From Actinomycetota bacterium (GTDB taxonomy: Bacteria > Actinomycetota > Actinomycetes > Nanopelagicales > Nanopelagicaceae), in contig WLPJ01000007.1 in assembly GCA_009698815.1 (NCBI GenBank), positions 1 to 64,000 of the forward strand: a stretch of 64,000 nt of DNA, in the 5' to 3' direction. A model generated the notes under the pieces. That model made no database searches, was not told the origin of the DNA, and saw nothing but the letters and a program-made list of their open reading frames with translations. A program made the translations under genes and the position numbers. Each line of letters opens with the position of its first letter. The first letter of the stretch is position 1. Of this stretch, positions 48,667-57,994 are shown in pieces.

Positions 48667-50547
48667 GTGTCAACTGCGCGGCCGCTTCGCTTAAAGACCG
48701 AAGAGGTTGCACGCCAAGATAACGCGATTGCAACGGTACTTCCGGTGGCACGGCTATGGGTAGATAACTCACTGTCTCATTTAGATGGAACTTATGATTA
48801 TTTGGTGCCGCAACGCCTAGATACTTCAGTGCGGGCTGGTGTAAGAGTCGGAGTAAATTTCGCTGGTCGAGAAGTTGAGGGTTTAGTCTTAGCACGCGTT
48901 GATGCGACTTCGTTTGCGGGACTTAAAATGATTTCAAGCGTCTTATCACCAGTTGTCGTTGCGCCGCCACAGTTGATCTCGCTAATCAAGGTTGCTTCAG
49001 AAAGATGGTTGGCGCATCCGTACGACATTGTGCGAAGTGCCATCCCGCCCCGAGTTGCTGGCGTAGACAAGAAAGCGCCGGTCATTGAGAGGGTCTCTGC
49101 TAAGAAATCTGGACAGAGTCGAGAAATTTCCTATATACATATTCAACCTATCGAGAGCGCAATCGCCAAGACGGCAGAATTTGCTAAGGCAAAGTTAAAT
49201 TTGGGATCGGTCCTACTGATTGTTCCGGAAGAACGCGAGTTACGTCGATTGAGTGATCTATTGGGGGATGCCGCGATAGTTCTCTCAGCTTCTCTATCCA
49301 GAACTGAGCGCTATCGAAATTATCTGCTAGCTATTGGTGGATCTAAGAAATTAGTCATTGGCACTCGCAGCGCCATCTTTGCTTCACCGAGTGATCTGCG
49401 GACGCTGATTGTATTTCGCGAAATATCCGAGTCGCTCTATGAGCCAAGGACTCCGGGTTGGAATGTGCGGGATTTATCGTTGATGCGAAGTGCCAACGAA
49501 GGTTTAGATTTGTATTTTGCTGGCTATTCGCCATCGAGTGAAATAGCCAAACTTATCGAGGAAGAGAAAATTAAATTTGTCTCAAAGCGCAGCCGCTTGA
49601 AGGTTACGAATCACCCGTCTGTAAATGGTGAGTTACTACCTGGGCGCATCTTCACTTCGATAAGGACTGCACTGAAAAGTGGACCCGTCCTATTTTTGGT
49701 CCCACGAAAAGGTTATGCCAGCTCACTTATGTGTAAGAAATGTCGAAATATTGCCCTCTGTGAATGCGGAGGTAAGTTGTCAAAATCTGGCGGTAACGAG
49801 ACAGCTAATTGTATGCACTGTGGAGTGAAAGCTAATCTGCACAAATGTAAATGGTGCGGAGCCGATTCCATGGTGCTCCTAGGACGCGGGGCGGAACGAC
49901 ATGCCGAGGAGATCGGACGCGCTTTTCCAGGTTTTCCAGTTCTCTATTCAAATGCGCAAAAGCCAATCGAGTCACAAGATGGTCAACCTGCACTAGTTAT
50001 TTCTACAACGGGGATGGTCCCAAGAGTTGTCAATGGATATAGCGCCGTTATTTTACTTGAAGGAGACTCGTTCTTCTCGTTTGCAGATTTACGAGCGCAA
50101 GAGCGTGCGCGCGAGTCATTTTTTGAAGCGGCATCTCATGTTTCTGCAAAAGGTGAGATTGTTACTGTTATTGATTCAGCGCACCCCATCACGGCAGCGC
50201 TAACACAATGGAACCCTGCAACTATGGCGGCTCGTGAGTTAAGTGATCGTAAAGAAGTTGGGTTACCACCATTTACTCGAGCAGTGCTACTAGAGACCGA
50301 AAGCAAAGATGCAACTGGAATCATCGCTGGAATACGAAAGGCAGTGTTCGATCAAAGGTTGCCTAGTTCGGTACTCGCACTTGGCCCCTCGCAAAGCTCA
50401 GGGGATCTTTCCAGGATTTTGCTAACTTGCGATATATCACAGAGCGATATATTTCTTAAATTTCTACATGAGTTTCTTCGACATCGGGCGATTACTAAGA
50501 AGAGCAAAATCTTCTTGCGGGTAGATCCTTACGCACTTTCATCTTAA
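48667..50547 (+). CDS. priA: PriA-like replication restart protein without helicase motifs
   Basis: 626 residues from a GTG with an AGGGGAG ribosome site. The N-terminal 3'-DNA-binding domain (LPVARLWVDNSLSHLDGTYDYLVP, split here), the zinc region with paired cysteines (MCKKC, LCEC, CMHCG, CKWCG; about 355-398), and the C-terminal domain are kept. No Walker A is present and the DEAH box is replaced by FREIS, so it is not expected to be an active helicase. This is known for actinobacterial PriA. Confidence 0.88.
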   Translation: MSTARPLRLKTEEVARQDNAIATVLPVARLWVDNSLSHLDGTYDYLVPQRLDTSVRAGVRVGVNFAGREVEGLVLARVDATSFAGLKMISSVLSPVVVAPPQLISLIKVASERWLAHPYDIVRSAIPPRVAGVDKKAPVIERVSAKKSGQSREISYIHIQPIESAIAKTAEFAKAKLNLGSVLLIVPEERELRRLSDLLGDAAIVLSASLSRTERYRNYLLAIGGSKKLVIGTRSAIFASPSDLRTLIVFREISESLYEPRTPGWNVRDLSLMRSANEGLDLYFAGYSPSSEIAKLIEEEKIKFVSKRSRLKVTNHPSVNGELLPGRIFTSIRTALKSGPVLFLVPRKGYASSLMCKKCRNIALCECGGKLSKSGGNETANCMHCGVKANLHKCKWCGADSMVLLGRGAERHAEEIGRAFPGFPVLYSNAQKPIESQDGQPALVISTTGMVPRVVNGYSAVILLEGDSFFSFADLRAQERARESFFEAASHVSAKGEIVTVIDSAHPITAALTQWNPATMAARELSDRKEVGLPPFTRAVLLETESKDATGIIAGIRKAVFDQRLPSSVLALGPSQSSGDLSRILLTCDISQSDIFLKFLHEFLRHRAITKKSKIFLRVDPYALSS

Positions 50548-50561
50548 GTAAGCCTCTACGC

Positions 50562-50573
50562 TAGACTTGGCAT
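50562..50573 (+). promoter_or_regulatory. leaderless-type -10 box of def
   Basis: TAGACT at 50562-50567, 6 bases before the def ATG; no Shine-Dalgarno sequence. Confidence 0.5.
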
Positions 50574-51134
50574 ATGTCTATTCAACCAATTCGCCTCTTC
50601 GGAGATCCTGTCTTGGTTACACCTGCCGCGCAAGTTGTCGATTTTGATAAAGAGTTGCGAACTCTTGTTGCCGATCTCACAGATACGATGCTGCAAGCCC
50701 CGGGCGTTGGCCTTGCTGCTCCGCAAATAGGGGTTGGACTTCGCGTCTTTGTTTGGGATGTAGATGAAGCGCTGGGACATTTGATTAATCCGACTCTCGA
50801 TCTCAGCGTTGAGATACAAGACGGTGAAGAGGGTTGTCTCTCATTTCCAGAGCTAAGTTATGAAACTCCGCGCGCCTTTCGTGCCGTTGCCAAGGGTTTC
50901 AATATGTACGGTGAGCCCGTAACCATTGAAGGTACCGAACTACTTGCCAGATGTTTACAACATGAAAACGATCATCTAGATGGGATCGTATTTATCGACC
51001 GCCTCTCCGCCGATAATCGTAAATTGGCGATGAAAGAGATTCGCGAATCTGATTGGTTTGCCAGTGCGCAAGCAACAGGGTTGAATCCCAGTGTCAAGGT
51101 CTCACCCCACAACCTTTTTGGCAAGGGTATGTAG
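50574..51134 (+). CDS. def: peptide deformylase
   Basis: 186 residues with the three family motifs: GVGLAAPQIG, EEGCLSFPE and QHENDHLDGIVF (HExxH metal site). Removes the formyl group from nascent proteins; fmt, which adds it, follows with a 1-base overlap. Confidence 0.96.
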   Translation: MSIQPIRLFGDPVLVTPAAQVVDFDKELRTLVADLTDTMLQAPGVGLAAPQIGVGLRVFVWDVDEALGHLINPTLDLSVEIQDGEEGCLSFPELSYETPRAFRAVAKGFNMYGEPVTIEGTELLARCLQHENDHLDGIVFIDRLSADNRKLAMKEIRESDWFASAQATGLNPSVKVSPHNLFGKGM

Positions 51135-52051
51135 TGCGTATTTGTATAGCGGCAACGCCCAGCGTTGCGGTTCCGACTCTAGATGCTCTTCTTGCAAGTG
51201 GGCATCAAATCGTCTCAGTGATAACGCGGCCTGATGCACCTGCAGGCAGAGGCCGAAATTTAAAATCAAGCGCCGTATCGGATTGGGCGAGTTTAAACAA
51301 AGTTCAGCTGCACAAACCAGAATCTAGTGACGAAATTTCTTTGTTAGTTGCGCAATGTGATTTGGTTGTCACTATTGGTTTTGGGGTGCTCTTGCCAGAG
51401 ACAGTTTTAGATATTCCAAAGTTTGGTTTCATTAATTTACATTTTTCGTTACTTCCGCGCTGGCGCGGAGCCGCTCCCGTCCAGCGGGCTTTAGAAGCGG
51501 GGGATTCCACCACCGGAGTTACGGTCTTTAAGTTAGATGCAGGAATGGACACTGGTCCTATTTACACATCTCTACCTTTCGATATCAGTCCAACTACAAA
51601 TACTGCTGATCTTCTTGAAAATTTAGCATCGCTAGGAGTACAGGCGGTACTAGATGCTATCTCGCTGATCGAGAGCGGACAGAGCCCTAAAGTGCAATCA
51701 AGTGAAGAGGCCACTCGCGCTTACAAATTGACTAGTGAAGAAGCCCAAATAGATTGGTCCCAAGGTTCTTTGGCAATAGTAAATAAAGTCCGTGCTTTTT
51801 ATCCAAACCCAGGTGCCTGGAGTATTTTTCGCGGGATCAAGATAAAGATTGATGCTGCAATCGTTAATGAATCGATATTGAAACCGGGAGAAATAGCGCT
51901 GCAAGATAAGGCAGTGTTAGTTGGAACCGGCGGTGGCGCCATTGAACTATTGATGATCAAACCCGCTGGCAAAAGCGCCATGTCTGCGGCGGCATGGGCT
52001 AATGGTCAACACCTACTTAGCCATGAAAAATTCGAGCAGTTCAATGGTTGA
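51134..52051 (+). CDS. fmt: methionyl-tRNA formyltransferase
   Basis: 305 residues. N-terminal formyltransferase domain with NLHFSLLPRWRGAAPVQRAL and a C-terminal OB-like domain. GTG at 51134 overlaps the def stop (TAGTG) and starts with the expected IAATPSVAVPTLDAL strand; an upstream in-frame ATG at 51053 lies inside def and is rejected. Confidence 0.94.
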   Translation: MRICIAATPSVAVPTLDALLASGHQIVSVITRPDAPAGRGRNLKSSAVSDWASLNKVQLHKPESSDEISLLVAQCDLVVTIGFGVLLPETVLDIPKFGFINLHFSLLPRWRGAAPVQRALEAGDSTTGVTVFKLDAGMDTGPIYTSLPFDISPTTNTADLLENLASLGVQAVLDAISLIESGQSPKVQSSEEATRAYKLTSEEAQIDWSQGSLAIVNKVRAFYPNPGAWSIFRGIKIKIDAAIVNESILKPGEIALQDKAVLVGTGGGAIELLMIKPAGKSAMSAAAWANGQHLLSHEKFEQFNG

Positions 52052-53411
52052 AGCCAGGCGTAATACCTTTAAATCACCAAAGCCGGATCGCGTGCGCTTA
52101 CTGGTTTACGATATTTTGCAAGAGGTAAACCGTTCGGACGGGTATTCGAACCTATTGCTCCCTCAAGCGCTGGCTGATGCTGATTTTGAACAACGTGATA
52201 AAGGTTTCGCAACTGAACTGCTGTATGGAACTCTGCGGATGCAGGGGCGCCATGATTACATTGCAGCCCAAGTTTCCGATCGCAGTTGGAGTGAAGTTGA
52301 TCCCGGAATAGTTGATGTGGTGCGCCTGGGCGCTCATCAGCTCTTCGAAATGCGGGTTCCTTCCCACGCTGCCGTATCTGCCACCGTTGAATTAGCTCGT
52401 AAGGTAATTGGTGAATCAAAGGCATCGTTCGTTAACGCCCTACTGCGTAAAATGAGTGCACAGACTTTGGACCAATGGCTCGAGCCGGTTAACGAAATTA
52501 AAGATCCGGTTACTCGTTTGGCAATTATGTATTCGCACCCAGAATGGATTGTCTCGGCTTACTACGACTTACTACGTGATTATGCTGAGGTAGAAAAACT
52601 TCTCTCGGCCAATAATTCACCAGCCAGTCCTACCTTAGTTTGGTGGCCCGGGCGTTCAACGCAAGAGGAATTTATTTCCTTAGGGGCAGTTTCAACTGCC
52701 TTTTCTCCATACGGATTGAAATACGAAGGTACGCCGGCCTCACTGGAAGCGATTCGCCACCGAAGAGCAGGAGTGCAAGATGAAGGCTCTCAGTTAGTTG
52801 CATCAATATTCGCATCGATCGTCGCCGAAGAAAAATCATGGCTTGATTTATGTGCTGGACCGGGCGGGAAAGCCGCGCTACTGGCATCAATCGCAAAGGT
52901 TAACGGTAGAGATTTCACGGCCAATGAGATTTCGAAGCCGCGGTCAGAGTTAGTTAAGCAAGTAATTGGAACTGCTCGTCTTTGGGTAGGCGATGGACGC
53001 GATATCGCATCGCACAATGAGAGATTTGGTGCGATTTTGGCAGATGTGCCGTGTACTGGACTTGGCGCTCTTCGTCGTCGTCCCGAAGTTAGATGGCGCC
53101 GCCAAGTTAGCGATTTAAGAGCTCTGACTCAATTGCAGCGCGAATTAAGCGATGCCGCGATTTCTATTCTGGAAGTAGGTGGCTATTTTGGTTACGCAAC
53201 ATGTTCACCACATTTAGCTGAAACAAGTATTCAAGTCAAAGATATTCTAAATAGCCATCCAGAATTAGAACTTGTAGATTTGACCGAGTATCTGCCCGCA
53301 GGATTACATGGGGCGATTCGTGACGGTGCGCTCTCGCTCTGGACGCATCGACATGAGACCGATGCGATGTACATGGCGGTCTTCCGCAAGAAAGATCCAC
53401 TGAGCCTTTAG
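52044..53411 (+). CDS. rsmB: 16S rRNA (cytosine-967-C5)-methyltransferase
   Basis: About 455 residues: an N-terminal NusB-like RNA-binding domain (RVRLLVYDILQEVNRSDGYSN split) and a SAM methyltransferase domain with LDLCAGPGGKAALLA, catalytic cysteines in VPCTGLGALRRRPEVRW and YATCSPHLAET. Start at the ATG at 52044, which overlaps the fmt stop by 8 bases; in-frame ATGs at 52023 and 52002 are further inside fmt. Confidence 0.9.
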   Translation: MVEARRNTFKSPKPDRVRLLVYDILQEVNRSDGYSNLLLPQALADADFEQRDKGFATELLYGTLRMQGRHDYIAAQVSDRSWSEVDPGIVDVVRLGAHQLFEMRVPSHAAVSATVELARKVIGESKASFVNALLRKMSAQTLDQWLEPVNEIKDPVTRLAIMYSHPEWIVSAYYDLLRDYAEVEKLLSANNSPASPTLVWWPGRSTQEEFISLGAVSTAFSPYGLKYEGTPASLEAIRHRRAGVQDEGSQLVASIFASIVAEEKSWLDLCAGPGGKAALLASIAKVNGRDFTANEISKPRSELVKQVIGTARLWVGDGRDIASHNERFGAILADVPCTGLGALRRRPEVRWRRQVSDLRALTQLQRELSDAAISILEVGGYFGYATCSPHLAETSIQVKDILNSHPELELVDLTEYLPAGLHGAIRDGALSLWTHRHETDAMYMAVFRKKDPLSL

Positions 53412-53420
53412 GCTTAGGAT
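53409..53420 (+). promoter_or_regulatory. leaderless-type -10 box of rpe
   Basis: TAGGCT at 53409-53414, 6 bases before the GTG start; it overlaps the rsmB stop codon. Confidence 0.5.
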
Positions 53421-54086
53421 GTGCCGAATTTGCAAGAGATCCGTATTTCACCGAGCGTATTAAACGCCGATCGCGATAATTTACAACACGAGATCTCCAG
53501 AATCGCATCGGTTTCGGATTTGATTCACTTAGATATTATGGACGACAAATTCGTCCCAAATTTCTCATGGGATTTTGCAGCTGCTGAGTCGATCATCAAA
53601 GGCTGTCCGATTCCGGTAGATGCACATTTAATGATTGAAGACGTTGATCGTCTGGCCCTTGATTATGCAGCCATTGGTACTGCAAGTGTGACGATTCACG
53701 TTGAGGCATCGCAAACACCTCGTGCGACGCTCAAGAACATTCGTGGCGCAGGTTCAAGAGCGGGGTTAGCGCTAAAGCCGGGCACAGCGATAACAGATTA
53801 TGAAGATTTCTTAGATGTTGTAGATATGTTCTTGATAATGACCGTAGAACCGGGATTCGGAGGTCAATCTTTCATGGGAGATATGATGCAAAAAGTTCGC
53901 CAGACTCGAGAACTTATCGGTGATCGACCTATCTGGTTGCAAGTAGATGGCGGAATATCACTGGATACCATTGCAATTGCTCGAGAGGCTGGGGCCGATA
54001 CCTTCGTCGCAGGCTCCGCCGTTTTTAATTCACCCGATCCGGCCGAGATGGTGAAAATACTCCGTCAGCGCGCTGCCAGTATCTAG
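53421..54086 (+). CDS. rpe: ribulose-phosphate 3-epimerase
   Basis: 221-residue barrel from a GTG. Catalytic aspartates in HLDIMDDKFVPN and WLQVDGGIS, metal-site histidines in PVDAHLMIED and the preceding strand, MTVEPGFGGQSF. Interconverts ribulose and xylulose 5-phosphate. Confidence 0.95.
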   Translation: MPNLQEIRISPSVLNADRDNLQHEISRIASVSDLIHLDIMDDKFVPNFSWDFAAAESIIKGCPIPVDAHLMIEDVDRLALDYAAIGTASVTIHVEASQTPRATLKNIRGAGSRAGLALKPGTAITDYEDFLDVVDMFLIMTVEPGFGGQSFMGDMMQKVRQTRELIGDRPIWLQVDGGISLDTIAIAREAGADTFVAGSAVFNSPDPAEMVKILRQRAASI

Positions 54087-54098
54087 TAAAGTACGGCT
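54087..54098 (+). promoter_or_regulatory. leaderless-type -10 box of hisE
   Basis: TAAAGT at 54087-54092, right after the rpe stop and 6 bases before the hisE ATG. Confidence 0.45.
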
Positions 54099-54362
54099 AT
54101 GAAAACTTTTGATCAACTATTCGCCGAACTTGCTGAAAAAATTGAGAGTGGCGATGTTGAGTCAGGCTCTGTGGCTGCAATAAAGGGCGGTGTTCACAAT
54201 ATTGGTAAGAAGATTTTGGAGGAAGCCGGTGAAGTTTGGCTGGCAGCCGAGCATGAAAGTGATGAAGCGCTAGCGCAGGAAATCAGCCAACTTATTTACC
54301 ATCTTCAAACTTTAATGTTGGCTCGCGGGCTTACTCCATCCGATATTTACCGTTACCTATAG
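54099..54362 (+). CDS. hisE: phosphoribosyl-ATP pyrophosphatase
   Basis: 87-residue all-helical MazG-like enzyme with [17 protein letters not shown] metal-binding glutamates. Second step of histidine synthesis; paired with hisG as in mycobacteria. Confidence 0.94.
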   Translation: MKTFDQLFAELAEKIESGDVESGSVAAIKGGVHNIGKKILEEAGEVWLAAEHESDEALAQEISQLIYHLQTLMLARGLTPSDIYRYL

Positions 54363-54374
54363 AAACGAGCGATA

Positions 54375-55220
54375 GTGCTAAAGATTGCTGTTCCAAATAA
54401 AGGTTCGCTAGCGGATCCATCTATCGCGATTTTAAAAGAGGCGGGATACCGGCAAAGAGTTGACTCTCGAGATTTGATACTGGCAGATCCAGAAAATGGA
54501 GTCGAGTTCTATTACTTACGTCCCCGCGACATCGCACTCTATGTTGGTACCGGCGAGCTTGAGGCAGGTATCACGGGACGCGATTTACTGATCGACTCTG
54601 GCGCCAAAGCATCTGAAATTCTGCCCCTTGATTTTGGAGGTTCGACATTTCGTTTCGCTGGCCCAGCGGGCAAAAATTGGCAGGTAAAAGACATTGCAGG
54701 TAAAAGGATTGCAACGGCCTATCCAGGTTTAGTAGGCGACTACCTAAAGAAGAGTGGCGTAAAAGCAGAGGTCGTTCGATTAGATGGAGCCGTTGAAAGC
54801 AGTGTTCGCCTAGGAGTTGCCGATGTTATTGCCGATGTTGTTAGTACCGGGAACACTTTAAAGCAGGCTGGTTTAGCCATATTTGGAGATCCGATTTTGC
54901 AAAGCGAAGCTATTTTAATCTCTCGCGAAAGTTCCAATTTGCCAGCCGAGCTAGAAATATTATTGCGTCGATTGCAAGGTGTGGTAACCGCGCGTCAATA
55001 CGTTTTGTTAGATTATGACATTCCTAAAGTCAGCGTTGATCAGGCTTGCACAATCACTCCAGGTTTAGAATCTCCGACAATTTCACCACTGCAAAAGGCT
55101 GACTGGGTGGCAGTGCGAGCCATGGTGTTACGCAAGGATACAAATCGATTGATGGATGAACTTTGGGCGCTAGGTGCTCGCGGAATTTTAGTAACTGATA
55201 TTCACGCTTGTCGTTTATAG
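54375..55220 (+). CDS. hisG: ATP phosphoribosyltransferase, long form
   Basis: 281 residues from a GTG. Catalytic part with AVPNKGSLADPSI, YVGTGELEAGITGRDLL and DVVSTGNTLKQAGL, plus a C-terminal regulatory domain (from about 205) as in histidine-inhibited long HisG. Ends overlapping the convergent serB by 6 bases. Other his genes are not here. Confidence 0.94.
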   Translation: MLKIAVPNKGSLADPSIAILKEAGYRQRVDSRDLILADPENGVEFYYLRPRDIALYVGTGELEAGITGRDLLIDSGAKASEILPLDFGGSTFRFAGPAGKNWQVKDIAGKRIATAYPGLVGDYLKKSGVKAEVVRLDGAVESSVRLGVADVIADVVSTGNTLKQAGLAIFGDPILQSEAILISRESSNLPAELEILLRRLQGVVTARQYVLLDYDIPKVSVDQACTITPGLESPTISPLQKADWVAVRAMVLRKDTNRLMDELWALGARGILVTDIHACRL

Positions 55221-56417
55221 CGCTTCAGATTCCTCAATATCTTCGCGCGTAATTCCTAAGAGATAGAGGACCGAATCCAAGTACGGTGCCGATACCGAAC
55301 TGTCAGCAGCAGCCTTAACCGCCGGCTTAGCGTTAAAAGCTATTCCTAGCCCAGCGATCGAGATCATATCTAGATCGTTAGCGCCATCTCCGATGGCAAT
55401 AGTTTGTTCTAGGGCAATGGAGTGCTCTTGAGCGAACTCGCGCAAGGCGTTCGCTTTGCCAGCACGGTCAATGATTGGGCCAGTTAAGTTTCCAGTAAGT
55501 TTCCCATCGAGAATTTCCAGGTTATTTGCTCGCATATGTTTGATGCCAAGGTCTGCAACTATTGGAGCGATAACGCTTTCAAACCCGCCAGAGACCAGAG
55601 CGACGTGATGACCAAGCTTATGCATTGTGCGAACGAGTGTGCGGGCACCTGGAGTTAAGGTGATCTCTTTCTGTACATCAGTTAAAACACTCTCTGGCAA
55701 TCCGGCTAATAACTTAACCCGGGCCCGCAGGCTCGCTTCAAAATCCAATTCACCACGCATGGCAGATTCGGTAATAGCGGCGATTTCAGCGCCTTTTCCG
55801 GCTTTCTTGCCAAGAAGTTCAATAACTTCTTCTTGAATTAGCGTGGAATCAACATCCATCACAACTAATTTCTTTGCCCATCTCATTAACCCACCGGGGG
55901 AGACTGCGATGTCGACCGAGTTTTGATTAGCGATCTGTGCCAATTCAGTACGTAACTCCAGAATCGCTACTCCAGAGACGGTTAACTCGATCGCAGTTAC
56001 TGGATAACTCGCAGTGCGATGTATTCGTTCAATGTTGCCACCATTGGTTGCAATTGCATGTGCCACGGCAGTGAAGGCGCTGGGGTTTAGTTCAGGGGCT
56101 AGAACTACGACATGACATAAAGCCCGCTTTGCAGCAATTGTTAAAATTGAACTTTCCTCAAAAGCCGAGGCGATATCGACTCCGAGTCGCTCTGAACACT
56201 CTTCCAGATCGGCTTCAATAGCTTTTGCATGAGCGGGGTTAACTGCTAATAAAACAGTGAGAATTACTCGTTCGCGAATAACCACTTGTTCTATATCGAG
56301 AATGGTTACGGCAAAAGGCGACAGGGTTTCAAAGAGCCCTTCAGTAATACCTGGTTTATCCTCGCCAGATAGCAGGATGAGGCCAGTGAATTGCTCAGTT
56401 TTTCCATCGGTCATCAT
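55215..56417 (-). CDS. serB: phosphoserine phosphatase with tandem ACT domains
   Basis: About 400 residues. Two N-terminal ACT-like domains (LILLSGEDKPGITEGLF; second near LSPSAFTAVAHAIA-type sequence) and a HAD phosphatase with VMDVDSTLIQEEVIE nucleophile and IGDGANDLDMIS. This is the SerB2 layout of mycobacteria. Start set at the ATG at 56417; a GTG at 56444 would add nine residues. Final step of serine synthesis; the ACT domains suggest serine feedback. Confidence 0.92.
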   Translation of the reverse strand: MMTDGKTEQFTGLILLSGEDKPGITEGLFETLSPFAVTILDIEQVVIRERVILTVLLAVNPAHAKAIEADLEECSERLGVDIASAFEESSILTIAAKRALCHVVVLAPELNPSAFTAVAHAIATNGGNIERIHRTASYPVTAIELTVSGVAILELRTELAQIANQNSVDIAVSPGGLMRWAKKLVVMDVDSTLIQEEVIELLGKKAGKGAEIAAITESAMRGELDFEASLRARVKLLAGLPESVLTDVQKEITLTPGARTLVRTMHKLGHHVALVSGGFESVIAPIVADLGIKHMRANNLEILDGKLTGNLTGPIIDRAGKANALREFAQEHSIALEQTIAIGDGANDLDMISIAGLGIAFNAKPAVKAAADSSVSAPYLDSVLYLLGITREDIEESEAL

Positions 56418-56488
56418 TAGATCGCCTAGATTATCGTGAATCACATCTAACTGAACCCTAATTAAGCCTGATTCTCGGTGATACGCGC

Positions 56489-56502
56489 TATCTTTTTCAT
56501 CT
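56489..56502 (+). promoter_or_regulatory. leaderless-type -10 box of the ABC ATPase gene
   Basis: TATCTT at 56489-56494, 8 bases before the ATG at 56503. The 85-base gap between serB and this gene must also hold the serB promoter. Confidence 0.4.
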
Positions 56503-57300
56503 ATGGACAGCCAATCTCAGATGAGCATTCTTGCGATGCAAGGGGTGAGTGTCTCTCGTGGCGGTCGAGATATTTTAGGGCCTTTAGATTTTAAGATCCA
56601 GAACGGTGAACGTTGGGTGATTTTGGGCCCGAATGGCGCAGGTAAGTCCACACTTTTAAATATTCTGGCTACGCGCATCTTTCCCACAAGAGGAACCGTG
56701 AAAATTTTAGATAAAGAGATGGGCAAAGTAGATTTATCTGAACTGCGGACACGTATAGGTATATGCGCAAGTTTACTAGCAGAAGATATTCCAGATGATG
56801 AATTTGTTCGAGATGTTGTTCTAACGGCCGCTTATGCCATCGTCGGTAGATGGAATGAGATCTATGATTTGTGGGATGAATCCCGAGCCGTTGCTTTATT
56901 GACAACATTTGGGGTGCGCACGCTGGCGGACCGCAGATATTTCACGCTAAGTGATGGTGAAAAAAAGCGTGTTCAGATAGCTCGCGCACTGATGGCGGAT
57001 CCCGAACTTTTACTTTTAGATGAACCAACTGCTGGCTTAGATTTAGGTGGTCGTGAAGATTTACTGCGAAGATTTGCGCAGTTTTCGCAAGACCCTCTAG
57101 CCCCAGCCAGTATTGTCGTTACACATCATATTGAAGAGATTCCAGCCGGAACAACACACGCGCTAATAATTAAAGATGGACTGATCGCAATATCAGGACC
57201 AATTTTCGAAGTTATCACCACAGAACATATGTCGGCAGTATTTGGAATAAATATAAACGTGACAACTGATGGCCAAAGGTTTTTTGCCCGAAGCTCATGA
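56503..57300 (+). CDS. ABC transporter ATP-binding protein
   Basis: 265-residue nucleotide-binding domain: Walker A GPNGAGKSTLL, signature LSDGEKKRV, Walker B LLLLDEPTAGLD and the switch histidine in VVTHHIEEI. No membrane partner is adjacent. It resembles stand-alone ATPases grouped with iron/molybdate type importers (YlmA-like); substrate unknown, and a non-transport role is possible. An alternative ATG lies at 56521. ung overlaps by 4 bases. Confidence 0.85.
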   Translation: MDSQSQMSILAMQGVSVSRGGRDILGPLDFKIQNGERWVILGPNGAGKSTLLNILATRIFPTRGTVKILDKEMGKVDLSELRTRIGICASLLAEDIPDDEFVRDVVLTAAYAIVGRWNEIYDLWDESRAVALLTTFGVRTLADRRYFTLSDGEKKRVQIARALMADPELLLLDEPTAGLDLGGREDLLRRFAQFSQDPLAPASIVVTHHIEEIPAGTTHALIIKDGLIAISGPIFEVITTEHMSAVFGININVTTDGQRFFARSS

Positions 57301-57965
57301 CTAGTTTCCGCAGTCAATTGCATCCATCCTGGGCGCAAGCGTTGCAAGATTTGCTTCCTTTGTTAGATGGAATTGAGAAGAGTCTGCTCGGTAAAAACTA
57401 TCTGCCAAGTCATGAGAATGTGATGAAAGCGTTCTCCCTAGATTTAGATAAGTGCAAAGTGCTAATCGTTGGCCAGGATCCGTATCCGACCGCTGAGCAC
57501 GCAATGGGTTTATCTTTTTCGGTTCCGGCGCAGGTAACGAAGATTCCACCAACGCTTCGAAATATTTTTAAGGAGCTTCAATCAGATTTGAGCGTTAGCC
57601 AACCAATAAATGGCGATCTAACTCACTGGCACGAACAGGGAGTTGTTATGTTAAATCGCACCCTCACCTGCGTGGCAGGAGAAAGTAACTCGCATACAAA
57701 CTTAGGCTGGAGCCAGATTACCGATCGTTGCGCACAGGTATTAGGTGAGCGTGGCGTTATTGGCATCCTGTGGGGAAAGAGTGCGGCTGAACTAGTTAAG
57801 TTCTTTGCGACAGATAAAATAATTGCTAGCGCGCATCCCAGTCCGCTATCGGCCTACCGTGGATTCTTTGGAAGTAAACCTTTTAGTGGCGCGAACCGAC
57901 TTTTATCTAATGATGGAAAAGCGGAAATAATATGGATAAAGAAAAACTCGGCCCCGCAGCATTAA
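57297..57965 (+). CDS. ung: uracil-DNA glycosylase
   Basis: 222-residue family 1 enzyme: VGQDPYPTAEHAMGLSFSV with the catalytic aspartate, VMLNRTLT, and HPSPLSAYRGFFGS. Removes uracil from DNA. Its last codons overlap the terminator hairpin at 57946. Confidence 0.94.
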   Translation: MTSFRSQLHPSWAQALQDLLPLLDGIEKSLLGKNYLPSHENVMKAFSLDLDKCKVLIVGQDPYPTAEHAMGLSFSVPAQVTKIPPTLRNIFKELQSDLSVSQPINGDLTHWHEQGVVMLNRTLTCVAGESNSHTNLGWSQITDRCAQVLGERGVIGILWGKSAAELVKFFATDKIIASAHPSPLSAYRGFFGSKPFSGANRLLSNDGKAEIIWIKKNSAPQH

Positions 57966-57979
57966 CCACGAGGCCGAGT
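57946..57979 (-). terminator. bidirectional terminator between ung and the purine permease
   Basis: A perfect 8-bp GC-rich stem ACTCGGCC/GGCCGAGT with an 18-base loop. On the minus strand it is followed by five T residues (57945-57941), a good terminator for the permease gene. On the plus strand a weaker T-rich stretch (gttttct) follows. The hairpin overlaps the end of ung. Confidence 0.65.
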
Positions 57980-57994
57980 CCGTTGAAGTTTTCT

